From Aplectana chamaeleonis (taxonomy: Eukaryota > Nematoda > Chromadorea > Rhabditida > Cosmocercidae), in the NCBI GenBank assembly GCA_029168955.1, contig JAPDOI010000441.1, positions 124,001 through 188,000 on the forward strand: a DNA stretch of 64,000 nucleotides, read 5' to 3'. Made by a program: the position numbers and the translations under genes. The notes beneath the pieces were generated by a model that had not been told where the DNA came from, did not search any database, and worked only from the letters and a program-made list of their open reading frames with translations. Below, piece by piece: positions 1-10,399 of the stretch; position 1 is the stretch's first letter; every line of letters begins with the position of its first letter.

Positions 1-100
1 TGCGTTTTTCTTCATTTCCTCGCCATTACAGTTCTACTCGGGGGCCAAACGATCGAATCAGCAATTCAAAATCGAAGATTATCGTGAACACCGCCTTTAA
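1..100. repeat. MITE family A, right end (runs off window)
   Basis: The segment ends with ATCGTGAACACCGCCTTTAA, the inverted terminal sequence of the TTAA-flanked family A elements found repeatedly in this window. Its interior resembles the stretch just inside the right end at 54151. The left end lies outside the window. No coding potential seen. Confidence 0.7.
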
Positions 101-233
101 CCAGTAATGACTTGTTAACATGAGGTCTGTCGCAGAATCGAAAGACCGATTCGGAAAGGGCGTTTCCGGACCGACCAAGAAACATTCGCAGTTTCTCAAA
201 AGCCCATACATGACAAGCGAGGTTTTTTAGTAG
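101..233. other. Unassigned flank of retrotransposon copy 1
   Basis: Short non-coding flank between the family A MITE end and the target duplication of the retrotransposon. No recognisable feature. Confidence 0.4.
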
Positions 234-248
234 GCTCGGTTCGATTAT
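234..248. repeat. Target-site duplication, left, of retrotransposon copy 1
   Basis: The 15 bp word GCTCGGTTCGATTAT occurs here and again at 3155-3169, exactly bracketing the element at 249-3154. This defines both ends of the insertion and shows target-primed integration with a duplication of about 15 bp. Confidence 0.9.
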
Positions 249-266
249 CTTCTTCTTCTTTGCAGC

Positions 267-3007
267 CGCTGGAAGGATTTTGTCAAAGGTTCAAGAAACG
301 GGCGACTGAAACCGGATTCGTCCACAAATCCATTGTTGTAAGAGTGGTAGGCCTCTGGGCATTCGAATAGGTGTTCAGTTGTGTGGCCACGGCTACCACA
401 GTCCGGGCACTCGTCCGGCTTACTGCGATCGATCTTATGCAAGTATGACATCAGCATAGGGGAATGACCGCAGCGTAACGAGGCAAGGGTACTTCTAGCC
501 CGCCTACCGAGTTCCATCTCGGTGTCGCTGACTATGGGTGGTACGACCCCCAATATGGGATTGATGGTCATCCTACTCAAGTGATCCCTGACGAACTTGG
601 TGTGCTCCGCACGTAAAAGGAGTCCGTCCATCTTTGTATATTAACTTTCTCGGGAGCATCCGCAAAAGGTCTTCTGATATGTCTCTTTCTCACGGGATTC
701 ATGATCCTTCTTAATGGGTGGTCAGGCTGCTTGACAATGTTAATAACCAGTTGCTGCGCTTGGAGTTGGCAGTGCTCCTTAACTGGCAGAATTCGGGCTT
801 CAGCATGGAGATGTTCCACTGGGGTGCTTTTAGCACACCCTGTTGCAATCCGAAGAGCAGCATTTTGGACTCGCTGCATCTTTGTCCGCGATGAATCCGA
901 TATCATGCGCTGCCATACCGGTGCAGCGTACTCCAACGCCTTCTGCAATATTGCCTTGTAGGTAGTCAAAATTGTCTCCTTGCTACTTCCCCACGACGTT
1001 CCTCCCAGAGCTCGTAGGACGTTGAGCTTTGCTTTCACTGTAGTCTGTTTCTGCTCAGTATTCTTGTGGAACCTCAACGAAGGATCGAATACTAGGCCGA
1101 GCAGCTTAGGGAAGCGTGCGGCAGGCAGATGAGCGTCTTCCCAATTCACAACGGGGTGAGCGCAATGTTCCTTAGGGTCAGTGGAGAAAACTGATACAGA
1201 TGATTTAGCGGCAGAGACAGTGATCATCATATCATCAAGAAAGCTCTTCAGAACGATGAGTTAGCTATTGATCTTGCGTGCAGCTATATTAATGTCTCTG
1301 TCCCGGCACAAGATGGTGATGTCATCCGCATACGCAACGACTTTCATGTCACTTGGGGGGACGGGCAAATCTTCCAGGTAAAGACTGAACAGAGCAGGCG
1401 ATATAACTCCTCCTTGAGGGACACCGCCAGCGATCGGGATGCTATTAGAGACATGTCCCTGGAACAGCACTTTTGCTCGGCGCCCTTTGATGAGTGCAGT
1501 AATCCATCGCTTCTGCCAAGGCGGGATGGTAGACCTCAATAGCTTCTCAGACAGTATGCCCAAGTTGACAGTGTCAAACGCCTTCGTGAGGTCCAGGGCT
1601 ACTCCAACAGTGCGTTGAGGCTTGGTGGCGTTGAAGCCATCCAAAACATAGCTCACAATCTCCAGCAGCGCCGTGGTGGTAGAGTGTAATTTGCGGAATC
1701 CATGCTGTTGCTGCTGATTGTTATTATGCTCGGCAAGCTCCTTGACGACCAGTTTCTCAGCGACCTTTGCGATTGGTGATAACAGACTTATTGGCCTGTA
1801 TCCCTTAGCCGTCGATGGTGATTTACCTGCCTTAGGCAACGGAACGACGCTTGCCATTTTCCAGTTTTGGGGTACGATGCACGTGCGAAAGGATGTGTTG
1901 ATGCCGTCAGCCAGGATTGGCATAATCTCAGTCGGCAGTTTCTTCAAGACTGCTGGACTAATGCCATCCGGGCGTACAGCCTTCGAGTTGCGCATCTCTT
2001 TTACCACCTTTTCAATCTGCGCGGGCGTCACTGCTTCTGCTTCATTCATGAGTGGCAGCTTACAGAGCTCTCTTACAGTCACTCGATTCTGTTTCCCTCT
2101 CTTAGCCTGAGTTATGAAAAAATTCTTTCCGAGAGCAGTTGCAGCCTCCTTTCCCGATTTGAAGACTCCATTCTCGAACTCGATCGTAGAGGAGTTGGTG
2201 GAGGTGCTCTTGCTCGAGATCTTCTTTAGAACTTTCCAAATTGACGCTCCATCACTCTTGAAATTCATTTTTTCGGTGAACTTCTCCCAACACTCCTTCT
2301 TATGCTTGTCCAGATCTCGCTTAATCTCGCTATCCAGCTCAGCAATGGTCGGATCCATGTGATCTGCCACTCTCTTTGCATCCCATGTCCTTATCTTCTC
2401 CAAGATTTCCCTGGTGACATTGGGAAAGAAGGTCTTAACTCGGCCCTCCGGAATGGCGGCTTTCATTGCCTTGCGAATCGCGTCCGTCAAGTGACGTTCT
2501 TTCTGGTGCACGTTTCCATTCCATGGGTAGTCAGCCACATGGCGAAGTGCCACCTCCCTGAACAAGCGCCAGTCTGCAAGGCAAAGATTAAGATAAGACC
2601 TCTGACGGATACCTGAATAAGGAGCAAGAGAATTAGAGAGATCGACATGGACAAAGACGGGGATATAATCACTGGACAGAGTTGCAGCGGTCGACCAAGA
2701 GCAGGCGCTGGAGAGATTAGATGATACAAGAGTATTACAACTTGGCACGAAGGCCATTGAGGTTAATATGCACAATAGAGAGGGGGCTGTTGGTAAATGA
2801 CGAATCAGAGTTACTGGGGGCAGAGCACAGAACACAACGGAAGGAAGGATCGTGATGCCTCACAGAACTGAGACCCGAACAGGAGAGATGCACCCACCTT
2901 TGGCATCCGAAGCACTGGATGCTGGTATGTCTCCTGGTAACATCCTTGCCGCACGTGGCGCATGAGTACTTCTGAGCGGGTCCTGGATTCCTCTCGACGC
3001 CGGCCAT
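267..3007 (-). pseudogene. Retrotransposon polyprotein, copy 1 (lightly broken)
   Basis: The frame after the ATG at 3007-3005 reads MAGVERNPGP and then a zinc finger spaced like a PHD finger (CATC, QCFGCQRWVH, HLSC, CVLC; roughly 2976-2820). It then gives the first endonuclease motif (SIVHINLNGLRAKL) and jumps directly to the endonuclease C-terminus (SDYIPVFV). The reverse transcriptase follows with GFRKLHSTT, GGVPQGGVISPALFSLYL and the catalytic YADD at 1321-1332. Only one stop (near 1261) and one frameshift (near 630) interrupt the rest, which ends with CPDCGSRGHTTEHLFECP. The endonuclease core is absent, so this copy cannot encode an active endonuclease. The frame has no stop before the AAG tail; a TAA is formed only at the junction with the target duplication. 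Confidence 0.85.
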
Positions 3008-3021
3008 TTGTAGTAGAATTC

Positions 3022-3147
3022 TTAGGAGAGCTGCAGCCAGCCAGCATCTCTCCCATGACAAAAACCCTCCACGCGGAGGGGTTGACGTCGGTTTGCACGG
3101 AGGTGGTCTTCGTTCCTCCACACTGCCACGGCACGAACGTACGACAT
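3022..3147 (-). CDS. 41-codon leader ORF at retrotransposon 5' end (copy 1)
   Basis: An ATG lies 8 nt inside the element's 5' end and opens a 41-codon frame (starts MSYVRAVAVWRNEDH, ends AGWLQLS). It overlaps the retrotransposon main frame in another register. It stops 14 nt before the main-frame ATG at 3007. Copy 2 has the same ORF of the same length and spacing (4735-4860). It could be a real leader peptide or uORF, or an accident of conserved overlapping sequence; two copies cannot decide. Confidence 0.35.
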   Translation of the reverse strand: MSYVRAVAVWRNEDHLRANRRQPLRVEGFCHGRDAGWLQLS

Positions 3148-3154
3148 CTCGGCA

Positions 3155-3169
3155 GCTCGGTTCGATTAT
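3155..3169. repeat. Target-site duplication, right, of retrotransposon copy 1
   Basis: Perfect partner of the 15 bp word at 234-248. Confidence 0.9.
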
Positions 3170-3798
3170 GATTCTCACAGTTTTCAAGTTCCAGGTTCGC
3201 GTTCCTGGGTTAGTAAACTTGGCTTGTGCGCTTTGAGTTGCTAGCCTAGTTATTGTTTTTTGCATTCTCTGAGGCACTTAGTAACCTTTGAGCTTTTCTG
3301 GAGCTGGCCCTAGTTATAATGTCACCAACAGGTCTCTGTTTTCCGTAACCTTCAAAGACAGGCTTTTTAATTTTTGATCGAGATAGGGTCGGCCTCACCT
3401 TGTGCTTTTTTTTTGGGCCACGTTTTTGATGCATGCCGGCCGAGTAGGTGACTTCCGGCCGGCTTGGACTGGCTACGTCTATCTTTGTTCTTCATGCTCC
3501 CTCGGCCACGTTTTTCTTATGCATTGATTATAGTTGTGCTTTTTGACTAAACTGGCCGGATGAATGAACACGGTTCATGAGTGGCGGCACGCAAAATCGA
3601 TACATATCGTTTCTACACTAGCACCTGTGCGATGCCACCCACAGCGGCTCTAACGCGCTATTCATATAAGGCCAGCGCGGCACGAGCGGGCGTTTCTAGG
3701 CCGCGTTCAGAGTTCATTCGTGGCGCGACGCGATCTTATAATCAGCCTACGTATCGATCACGCGACGTCGCGTCGCCGTCTTCGCTGGGTGCTCAGTG
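3170..3798. other. Intergenic, no gene recognised
   Basis: About 630 bp without a convincing coding frame. GGCCGG-rich words recur around 3435-3560, and 3640-3700 resembles family F MITE interior (gcgctattcata, gccagcgcgg), suggesting decayed repeat. Confidence 0.4.
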
Positions 3799-4340
3799 AT
3801 GAGGCGCGATACGTTTTAAATGACGCGCAAACGCGACGCGATGAACGTTCGCGATGGCAAACTCGTTGCTGCGTTTCTTGAGTGTTTTTTTTTCGTTGAA
3901 GCAAATGAGGCTAACAATGAAAGGAATGAAACAACCATATTTAGGATCACATGCATTTGGAAACACACGAAACAAACTGTTAGAAGAGCTACAAAAAGTT
4001 GTCGGTGCTTGTTTGCGAGAAATTGGGTGGTGGCCATCGGGTATTCCAGCCCCTGAAGAGGCGGAGAAAACGGAAGAGACGCAGTGAGTAGGCTGTCGCT
4101 AGCCCCGTATTGCTTCCATTCAGGAACCTCGCTCCTCCCCCGTTTCTCTCGCCTCTTCAGAGGTTGGATTACACTATGGCCATCACCCGAGAAATTGCGT
4201 AGGCACGCAATCGCGCGTAGTCGCCCAGTGTTCGCGCATGCGTTCACACCTGAATGCCTGCGCGACGCGATTCTCGCGTCGCACTGACATGCGCGATCGC
4301 GTAGCCCCGCGAAAACTGAGCGTCGCATCAGGATGTGTGG
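3799..4340. repeat. GC-rich imperfect palindrome / foldback element
   Basis: The arms at about 4013-4072 and 4141-4199 are inverted copies of each other (gagaaattgggtggtggcc against ggccatcacccgagaaatt). A wider GCGTCGC-rich outer part (about 3799-3850 and 4250-4340) also looks inverted. Probably a non-autonomous DNA transposon; exact ends not determined. Confidence 0.55.
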
Positions 4341-4679
4341 CCTGAAGTCTCGCTCGCGCTGCACACGTGTGACGCCATCTCCGCTATGGCGGCGATGCTC
4401 GTACTGTCTTTTTCATTGTTTTCACTACTTCTCCATCGCTTCTTCTAACTGCACTTTTTGAAGCAGTTTTTCTCCGAAATTCAAGTCAGAGGTGCGGAGC
4501 GGTTGGTTATGGCGAAATATATTTATTGAAAAATGTGCTTAGATGTAACCGCAAGATCTGCTGCTCATATTGAAAAATTTCAAGCCAAATTTACCCAAAA
4601 TCTAGAAACGTTGACCTCAGAAAAAAAACTTTCGTAGGGAAAAACAGTACTTTGGATCGCATCGTAATGGCTATCAGCG
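4341..4679. other. Intergenic, no feature seen
   Basis: AT-rich non-coding stretch between the foldback and a TTAA MITE. Nothing recognisable. Confidence 0.4.
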
Positions 4680-4719
4680 TTAAAGGCACAGTCCAACCTC
4701 AGAGGTATTTTTTGATATT

Positions 4720-4732
4720 ATGGTCCGGTCGC
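4720..4732. repeat. Target-site duplication, left, of retrotransposon copy 2
   Basis: ATGGTCCGGTCGC occurs here and at 8182-8194, directly bracketing the retrotransposon. Confidence 0.92.
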
Positions 4733-4734
4733 AG

Positions 4735-4860
4735 ATGTCGTACGTTCGTGCCGTGGCAATGTGGAGGAAAGAAGATCACCTCCGTGCAAACCGCCGTCAA
4801 TCCCTCCGCGGAGAGGGTTTCTGTCATGGGAGAGGTGCTGGCTGGCTGCAGCTCTCCTGA
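4735..4860 (+). CDS. 41-codon leader ORF at retrotransposon 5' end (copy 2)
   Basis: Same position, length and register as in copy 1: the ATG is 2 nt into the mapped element and the TGA ends 14 nt before the main-frame ATG at 4875. Against copy 1 I count three silent and five replacement changes in this frame, versus four and five in the overlapping main frame. That does not favour either frame. Confidence 0.35.
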   Translation: MSYVRAVAMWRKEDHLRANRRQSLRGEGFCHGRGAGWLQLS

Positions 4861-4874
4861 GGATTCTTCTACAA

Positions 4875-7800
4875 ATGGCCGGCGTCGAAAGGAATCCATG
4901 ACCCGCGAAGAAGAAGAAGTACCCATGTGCCACATGCGACAGAGATGTCAATTGGTATGGAACCAGCGTCCAATGTTTTGGATGCCAAAGGTGGGTGCAC
5001 TTCTCTTGTTCGGGTCTCAGTTCTGGGAGGCACCACGATTCTTCCTTTTGTTGTATTGTGTGCTCCGCTTCCAGTAACTCAAATTCCTCATCTACCAACC
5101 GCCCCCTTTCTATTGTACACCTCAATCTAAACGGCCTTCGAACCAAGCTTTCTGAGTTATCTCTCTTCGCCCGTACTCATCACCCGGATCATGGTCCAGG
5201 AAACCAAACTCTCTCCCTCTGCTACCTCTTAACATCCAAACATCCCAGGCTATACTGCATATCATACTTCTAGGTCATCTCAAGGAGGCGGAGTCTCTAC
5301 CTTTGTTCTGTCCTCTCTTCCCTCTCACATTATTCCAAACACTCCAGTGGATGGCACTCTCGAGTACACTCCCGTACATCTACCTCTTAAAACACCACTT
5401 TCTCTTTTTAATATATATATATATCCCTCCTTCTACCTCTTGTCCCTCAACATACAATCCTATCCCCCTTCTCAAGCAGCTGTCTGACTGCTCTCTATCT
5501 CCCTCAATTGTCTTTGCGGATGACTTCAATGCGCACACGTTCTGCTCGTCGCTTGATTCTGATGCTAGAGGAAGTGACGTCGAAGAATGAGCGGAGGAGT
5601 GCGACCTGGTTATCTTAAACGATGGCCAGCCCACTCGTCTCCCTGCCAACGGCCGATCATCTAGCCCAGACATCTCCCTCGTCTCTTCCAATCTCTCTAA
5701 TGCTTGCTCTTGGTCGACATCCACAACTCTTTCCAGCGATCACATCCCTGTCTTTGTCGATATTGATCTCTCAAACTTTCTTGCTCCCTATACAGGTGTT
5801 CGTCATCGTTCTTATCTTAATTTAGGTCTTGCAGACTGGAGCCTGTTCAGGGAGGTTGCGCTCCGCCAAGCGGCTGGTTATCCGTGGAATGGCGATGTAC
5901 ACCAGAAGGAGCGCCACTTATCTGATGCTGTCTTGAAGGCTATGAAAGCTGCGATCCCTGAAGGCCGCGTAAAGACCTTCTTTCCCAATGTCACCAGGGA
6001 AACACTGCAGAAGATAAGGACAAGGGACGCAAAGAGAGCCGCAGATCATCTTGACCCAGACATCGCTGCGCTGGATGATGAGATCAGGAAGGACCTTGAC
6101 AGGCACAAGAAGGAAACTTGGGTAAAGTTCACTGAGAAGATGAACTTCAGAAATGATGCAGCAGCAACGTGGAAGGTCTTGAAAGGGATCTCAGGAAAGT
6201 TCACCTCCGCCGACAATTCCACGATTGAATTTGAAGGTGGAGTCTTCAAATCAGGGAAGGAGGCCGCAAATGCTCTTGGGAAGCATTTTTTCATCACTAG
6301 AACCAAAAGAGAGAAGCAGAATAGAATAACTGTACGGGAACTCTGTAAGTTGCCTCTCATGGATGTAGATGATGCAGTCACGCCTGCACAGGTCGAGAAG
6401 GTAATAAAGGAGATGAGCAACTCGAAGGCATTAGGGCTAGACGGTTTCAGCCGTGCAGTCCTGAAGAGACTGCCCAGTGAACCACTGCCCTTTATTGCTG
6501 ACGTCATAAATACATAGTTTCGTACATGTACTTTACCCCAAAAATGGAAAGTGGCTCGTGTTATTCCACTGCCGAAGTCGGGAAAGTCACCATTCACGGC
6601 TAAAGGGTACCGGTCGATCAGTCTGCTCTCACCCATCACCAAAATTGCCGAAAAACTGGTTGTGGAGGAGCTTGCCGAACATAATAGCAAACAACAGCAT
6701 CAACATGGTTTCCGTAAGCTACATTCCACCACTACGGTCCTGCTGGAAATTGTGAGCTATGTTTCGGACGGCTTCAATGCCATGAAACCTCAGCGAACCG
6801 TAGGTGTAGCCCTCGACTTAGCAAAGGCATTTGACACTATCAATCTAGGCCTACTATCAGAGAGTCTGTTGAAGTCTACCATCAAGCCATGGCAGAAGCG
6901 GTGGATAACTGCCTTCACTAAAGGACGTCGGGCAAATGTGCTATTCCAGGGACATGTTTCCAATAGCATCCCCATCACCGCTGGTGTCCCTCAAGGAGGA
7001 GTTTTATCGCCTGCACTTTTCAGTTTATATCTAGAAGATCTGCCCGTTCCCCCTCAAGACATCAAGGTCGTTGCATACGCAGATGATATTACTATTCTGT
7101 GCCGAGATCGCGACATGAAGGTAGCCGCCAGTAAGATCAGTGACAACTTGATCTAGTTGAAATGTTTCTTCGATCGCAAAATGCTCACAGTCTCTGCCTC
7201 CAAATCATCCGTCACCGTCTCTTCCACTGATAATGCAGAGCACAGTGCCCATCCTATGGTGTAATGGGACGAAACTCAATTGCCGGCCACCCGATTCCCA
7301 AGCTGCTTGGACTCGTGTTGGATCCTTCGTTGAAGTTTCATAAGAACACTGAGCAGAAGCAAGCTACAGTGAAAACAAGACTCAACTTCCTGCGTGCTCT
7401 CGGTGGAACGTCCTGGGGATGCAATAAAGAAACGATCCTGACTACGTATAAGGCTATTGTGCAACCCGCCTTGGAGTATGCTGCGCCAGTCTGGCAGCTC
7501 ATCGTGTCGGACATCTCTTGGTCCAAGCTGCAGCGCGTTCAAAATTGTGCTCTGCGAATTGCAACAGGCTCTTCTAAAAGCTCTCCAATAGAGCACTTAC
7601 ACGCCGAAGCTCGCATATTGCCAGTTAGAGACCACTGCCAACTCCAGGCGCAACAAATTTACATTAACATCGTGAAGCAGCCGAATCATCCATCGCGAAG
7701 AGTACTAAACCCGGTGAGAGAGAGATGTATCAGAAAGCCTTTCGCTGATGCTCCGTCGAAAGTAGATGTGCAGAGATGGACCGAAGCACAACAAGAACGC

Positions 7801-8146
7801 CTCCGTCTTTTGCGCGCGGAGCATACCCGATTCGTGAAGGAACACTTGAGCAGAGTTGCCATAAACTCCATCCTGGGAGTCGCACCTCCGAAGGTCAGCG
7901 AGACAGAGATGGAACTTGGCAGGCGTGCCAGGTGCACCCTTGCATCGTTACGCTGTGGACACTACCCCCATGCTTATGTCATATTTGCATAGGATTGACA
8001 ACAGCAAACCTGAAGAGTGCCCTGATTGTTGTAGTCAAGGGCATACTACTGTGCACCTGTTCAAGTGCCCGAAGAGACCGACTTTACTAACGACAATGGA
8101 TCTGTGGACGAACCCAGTACTAGTGGCCGAGTTTCTGAACCTATGA
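4875..8146 (+). pseudogene. Retrotransposon polyprotein, copy 2 (multiple breaks)
   Basis: The main frame starts MAGVERNP. The next codon, Gly in copy 1, is TGA here, so the 2A-like motif is broken. A zinc finger follows (CATCDRDV, QCFGCQRWVHFSC). The endonuclease shows SIVHLNLNGLRTKL, QETKL, DDFNAHTFCSS (GDFNAH in copy 3) and SDHIPVFVDIDLS. The reverse transcriptase shows YRSISLLSP, GFRKLHSTTTVLLE, GGVPQGGVLSPALFSLYL and YADD at 7076-7087. The thumb and C-terminus contain LLGLVLDPSLKFHKN, ALEYAAPVW and CPDCCSQGHTTVHLFKCP. Stops near 6515, 7156 and 7261 and several frameshifts make it non-functional. Confidence 0.88.
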
Positions 8147-8181
8147 CAGAACCCCTCTCTGTGGCTGCAAAGAAGAAGAAG

Positions 8182-8194
8182 ATGGTCCGGTCGC
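8182..8194. repeat. Target-site duplication, right, of retrotransposon copy 2
   Basis: Perfect partner of 4720-4732. Confidence 0.92.
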
Positions 8195-8610
8195 CGCCTA
8201 TAGCAACCCTGCCAAGCGCGAAATCTCAATTCGCTCAAATAAGCGAGAAAAAGCTAGGTAAAAGTCGGCCACGCCCCTTGAAAGAAGAAATGGATAACGC
8301 CCACCGTCAGGTTTCCGACCTCTATTGGGTAGAGACGGTTTTATTCAAATCCTATGTTCCTCGATTTGTTTTCGGGCTGGCTTTATATTTTGGCCTGCTA
8401 CAGAACGGTGGCTGCGAATAACGAGAAAATACAGGCTCGAGACAACTCGTCCGAGATTTTCTAGCCAAAATCGAAATTTGTGAGGAGCCGTAACTCCGTT
8501 CGTAGTGAGTTCTGAGCGATTCTGGAGACACCATTGTGATCAGCATGAAATTTTCTCCAAAATAGGCAGAAAAATGAAAAATCGATTTTGACGTTGGACT
8601 GTGTCTTTAA

Positions 8611-10054
8611 TGGAATTTCGTCTAATCGAAGGAAGTCTGTGGTCAGACTTGAATATTATGAGGTATTGATAAACCTCTATCGAGGAACATCGCTGTCGTT
8701 GACCTTTATCAGTTGCTCCAAAAAGCCAATTTGATCACTGAATCCCCTCAGTAAAAAGGAACTCTTCACCAGATCGCTAGGCTTGACCGATTAGATACAG
8801 AAGTTAGAGATGAATAGCGCTGATAGTTCCAGAGTATCGATAGGGCATTTGGACCCAGATAGTGAGACCGGGTGGACCGACGGCTTAAAGCAGTGTCTCT
8901 ATGCCGGCTTTCTCCAGAACATAGGGGTCGTATAGCGAGATGGGAGTTGTTTAGCCCGCCACGCGCCAGCGGTTCCATCGGTGTTACTGTCTGAGTTGGT
9001 AACAGTGTCCGTGGAATTTCACGATTGGGCGTGATCCTTGGATTTTTTCGTTAGTTTGTTGCATCGACATTTTCTCTGCCCTAACGAGTATGAGCCGCAA
9101 AACTTGCTGCTATTTGATATTTACTTCAAGTTTTTTGACTAATACCTATTTTGTTTACTATTCAGCATTATCTTTTTTTTATTTCGTTTTCAAAAATCTA
9201 TAAAAAGAGCAAAATCCAAATTAGCTGCTGTCGACAGCCATAGAAGCACCTTGTCAAAGGCTGATAAAAATATACAAATCTTGCTCTATTGAGATTTCTC
9301 GTGCATATTTTGATCTAGCGCATATGTCGTAGGTTCAGTTACCCTATCAATTTTCGCGGCTTTGGCTTTGGCTGCTAAAAAATAGTAGACGCTTAGTCGG
9401 TACCCTGGATTTCAATCAAACGCTGTTGCAGCCCGTAATGCGATGAAATCGTGCTAGGGCGATGGTGTTGCGTGCTTCCACAGCGTATGTCTGCAATTGC
9501 GGAGCAGAGATTCGCTCCGATAAGGGCTTTTCTCAAGTACTCAGCGAAAACAGATTTATTTTGAAATACACATCATCACTGGAATGTTGAGGCGTTTCCA
9601 TGTTTAATGAGGTTTGGGGCACCCCAATTTTTTCTATCGATATAGTTCCGCTTTTCAGAGTTCTGAACAAGACAGAAATTGGTTTGTTCGACAAAAGGTG
9701 GAACAAAAACATTCATGGTCCTTACTGTCATCATCGATACTATGGGAAATGTGAGTGCTCAATTAACATCTTCATTTGTAATTTCAATTCCTGCTTCCAT
9801 GTTGCTCGTGTGCCTTTAATTGCATTTCTTCTTCGTAGAGTGGTCTCTTTCCTTTGGATGGCGGTACTCTACGGCTTATAAAAGCAGTTCTCGCTGCTTT
9901 GAATCTAAACTGCATGCATAGGTGTTTCATTACCTAGTACAACCGTCGACTTTCTCTCAGTTGTTTTCTGTAAGGGATGTACCCGTGGCTTGGCCTAAGG
10001 ATTATTTGCCATTGTGGTATATCGCTTCGATAACTCAGTTTAGTTGTTAAACGT
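8611..10054. other. Intergenic, no gene recognised
   Basis: About 1.4 kb of AT-rich non-coding DNA. The open frame at 9600-9881 has no recognisable motif and I do not call it. Nothing else seen. Confidence 0.4.
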
Positions 10055-10130
10055 GAAGGTACAGTCCAAGCTTAGGGACCAAATCTGCGATTTCCACGTA
10101 ATTGTGAAGTAGGCCAATACCATTTGAAAT
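10055..10130 (+). repeat. Family C MITE fragment (left end)
   Basis: AAGGTACAGTCCAAGCTTAGG and the following cacgtaattgtgaagtag resemble the first 60 bp of the family C variant at 29568. No matching right end found. Confidence 0.4.
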
Positions 10131-10399
10131 CTGCCTAGTGCGAGCTCTAGATTCCTCCGGGTGAACGAGATCTAGGGGGAGGCAAGGGGGACGCCCACAT
10201 CAGGAAGCCACTTTGGCGCGCCCCTTCTATCTTTTGCGCTCAACAGTGGCGAGATGAGCGATGGTTTCCGATCAGTATGTAGCCTCATTTTCCCCTTCAT
10301 TCTCCCCGCGGATGGTGTTTTTCTGTGAAAATAATTGGACCTACACCAAACCTATAGCTACGAGGATATGTGGTAATTGTGCCCGAAATGTTCAAAGCA

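Larger units (their letters stand above)
249..3154 (-). mobile_element. Non-LTR retrotransposon copy 1, endonuclease-deleted
   Basis: A 2.9 kb non-LTR retrotransposon on the minus strand, bracketed by a perfect 15 bp target duplication. Its 3' end is an (AAG)n tail (read as CTTCTT at 249-262). In transcript order it encodes a Leu-rich segment ending in a 2A-like VERNPGP motif, a PHD-like zinc finger, only the first strand of an endonuclease domain, a reverse transcriptase, a thumb region and a CPDC...H...C knuckle. Compared with copy 2, about 530 bp of endonuclease is missing at a junction near 2740. I cannot place the clade firmly. The 2A-like N-terminus recalls Ingi/Vingi and some CR1 elements, and the C-terminal knuckle recalls the I/Ingi/Jockey groups. 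Confidence 0.92.
4733..8181 (+). mobile_element. Non-LTR retrotransposon copy 2, full length, decayed
   Basis: A 3449 bp element, the longest copy here, with the same 5' start (agatgtcgtacgttcgtgcc) and the same (AAG)n 3' tail as copy 1 and a perfect 13 bp target duplication. It keeps every module: leader ORF, Leu-rich 2A-like segment, zinc finger, endonuclease (about 5100-5800), reverse transcriptase (about 5930-7160), thumb and C-terminal knuckle. It carries several stops and frameshifts. It inserted into a family C MITE, so it is younger than that MITE. Confidence 0.93.
4680..8610 (+). repeat. MITE family C interrupted by retrotransposon copy 2
   Basis: The left end TTAAAGGCACAGTCCAACC is at 4680. 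The inverted right end, ggttggactgtg-like followed by TCTTTAA, finishes at 8610. Once the retrotransposon at 4733-8181 and one target duplication are removed, the host element is about 470 bp. The interior (tagcaaccctgccaagcgcg, ctcaaataagcgag) is shared with the element at 20904-22195. No coding capacity. Confidence 0.85.
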
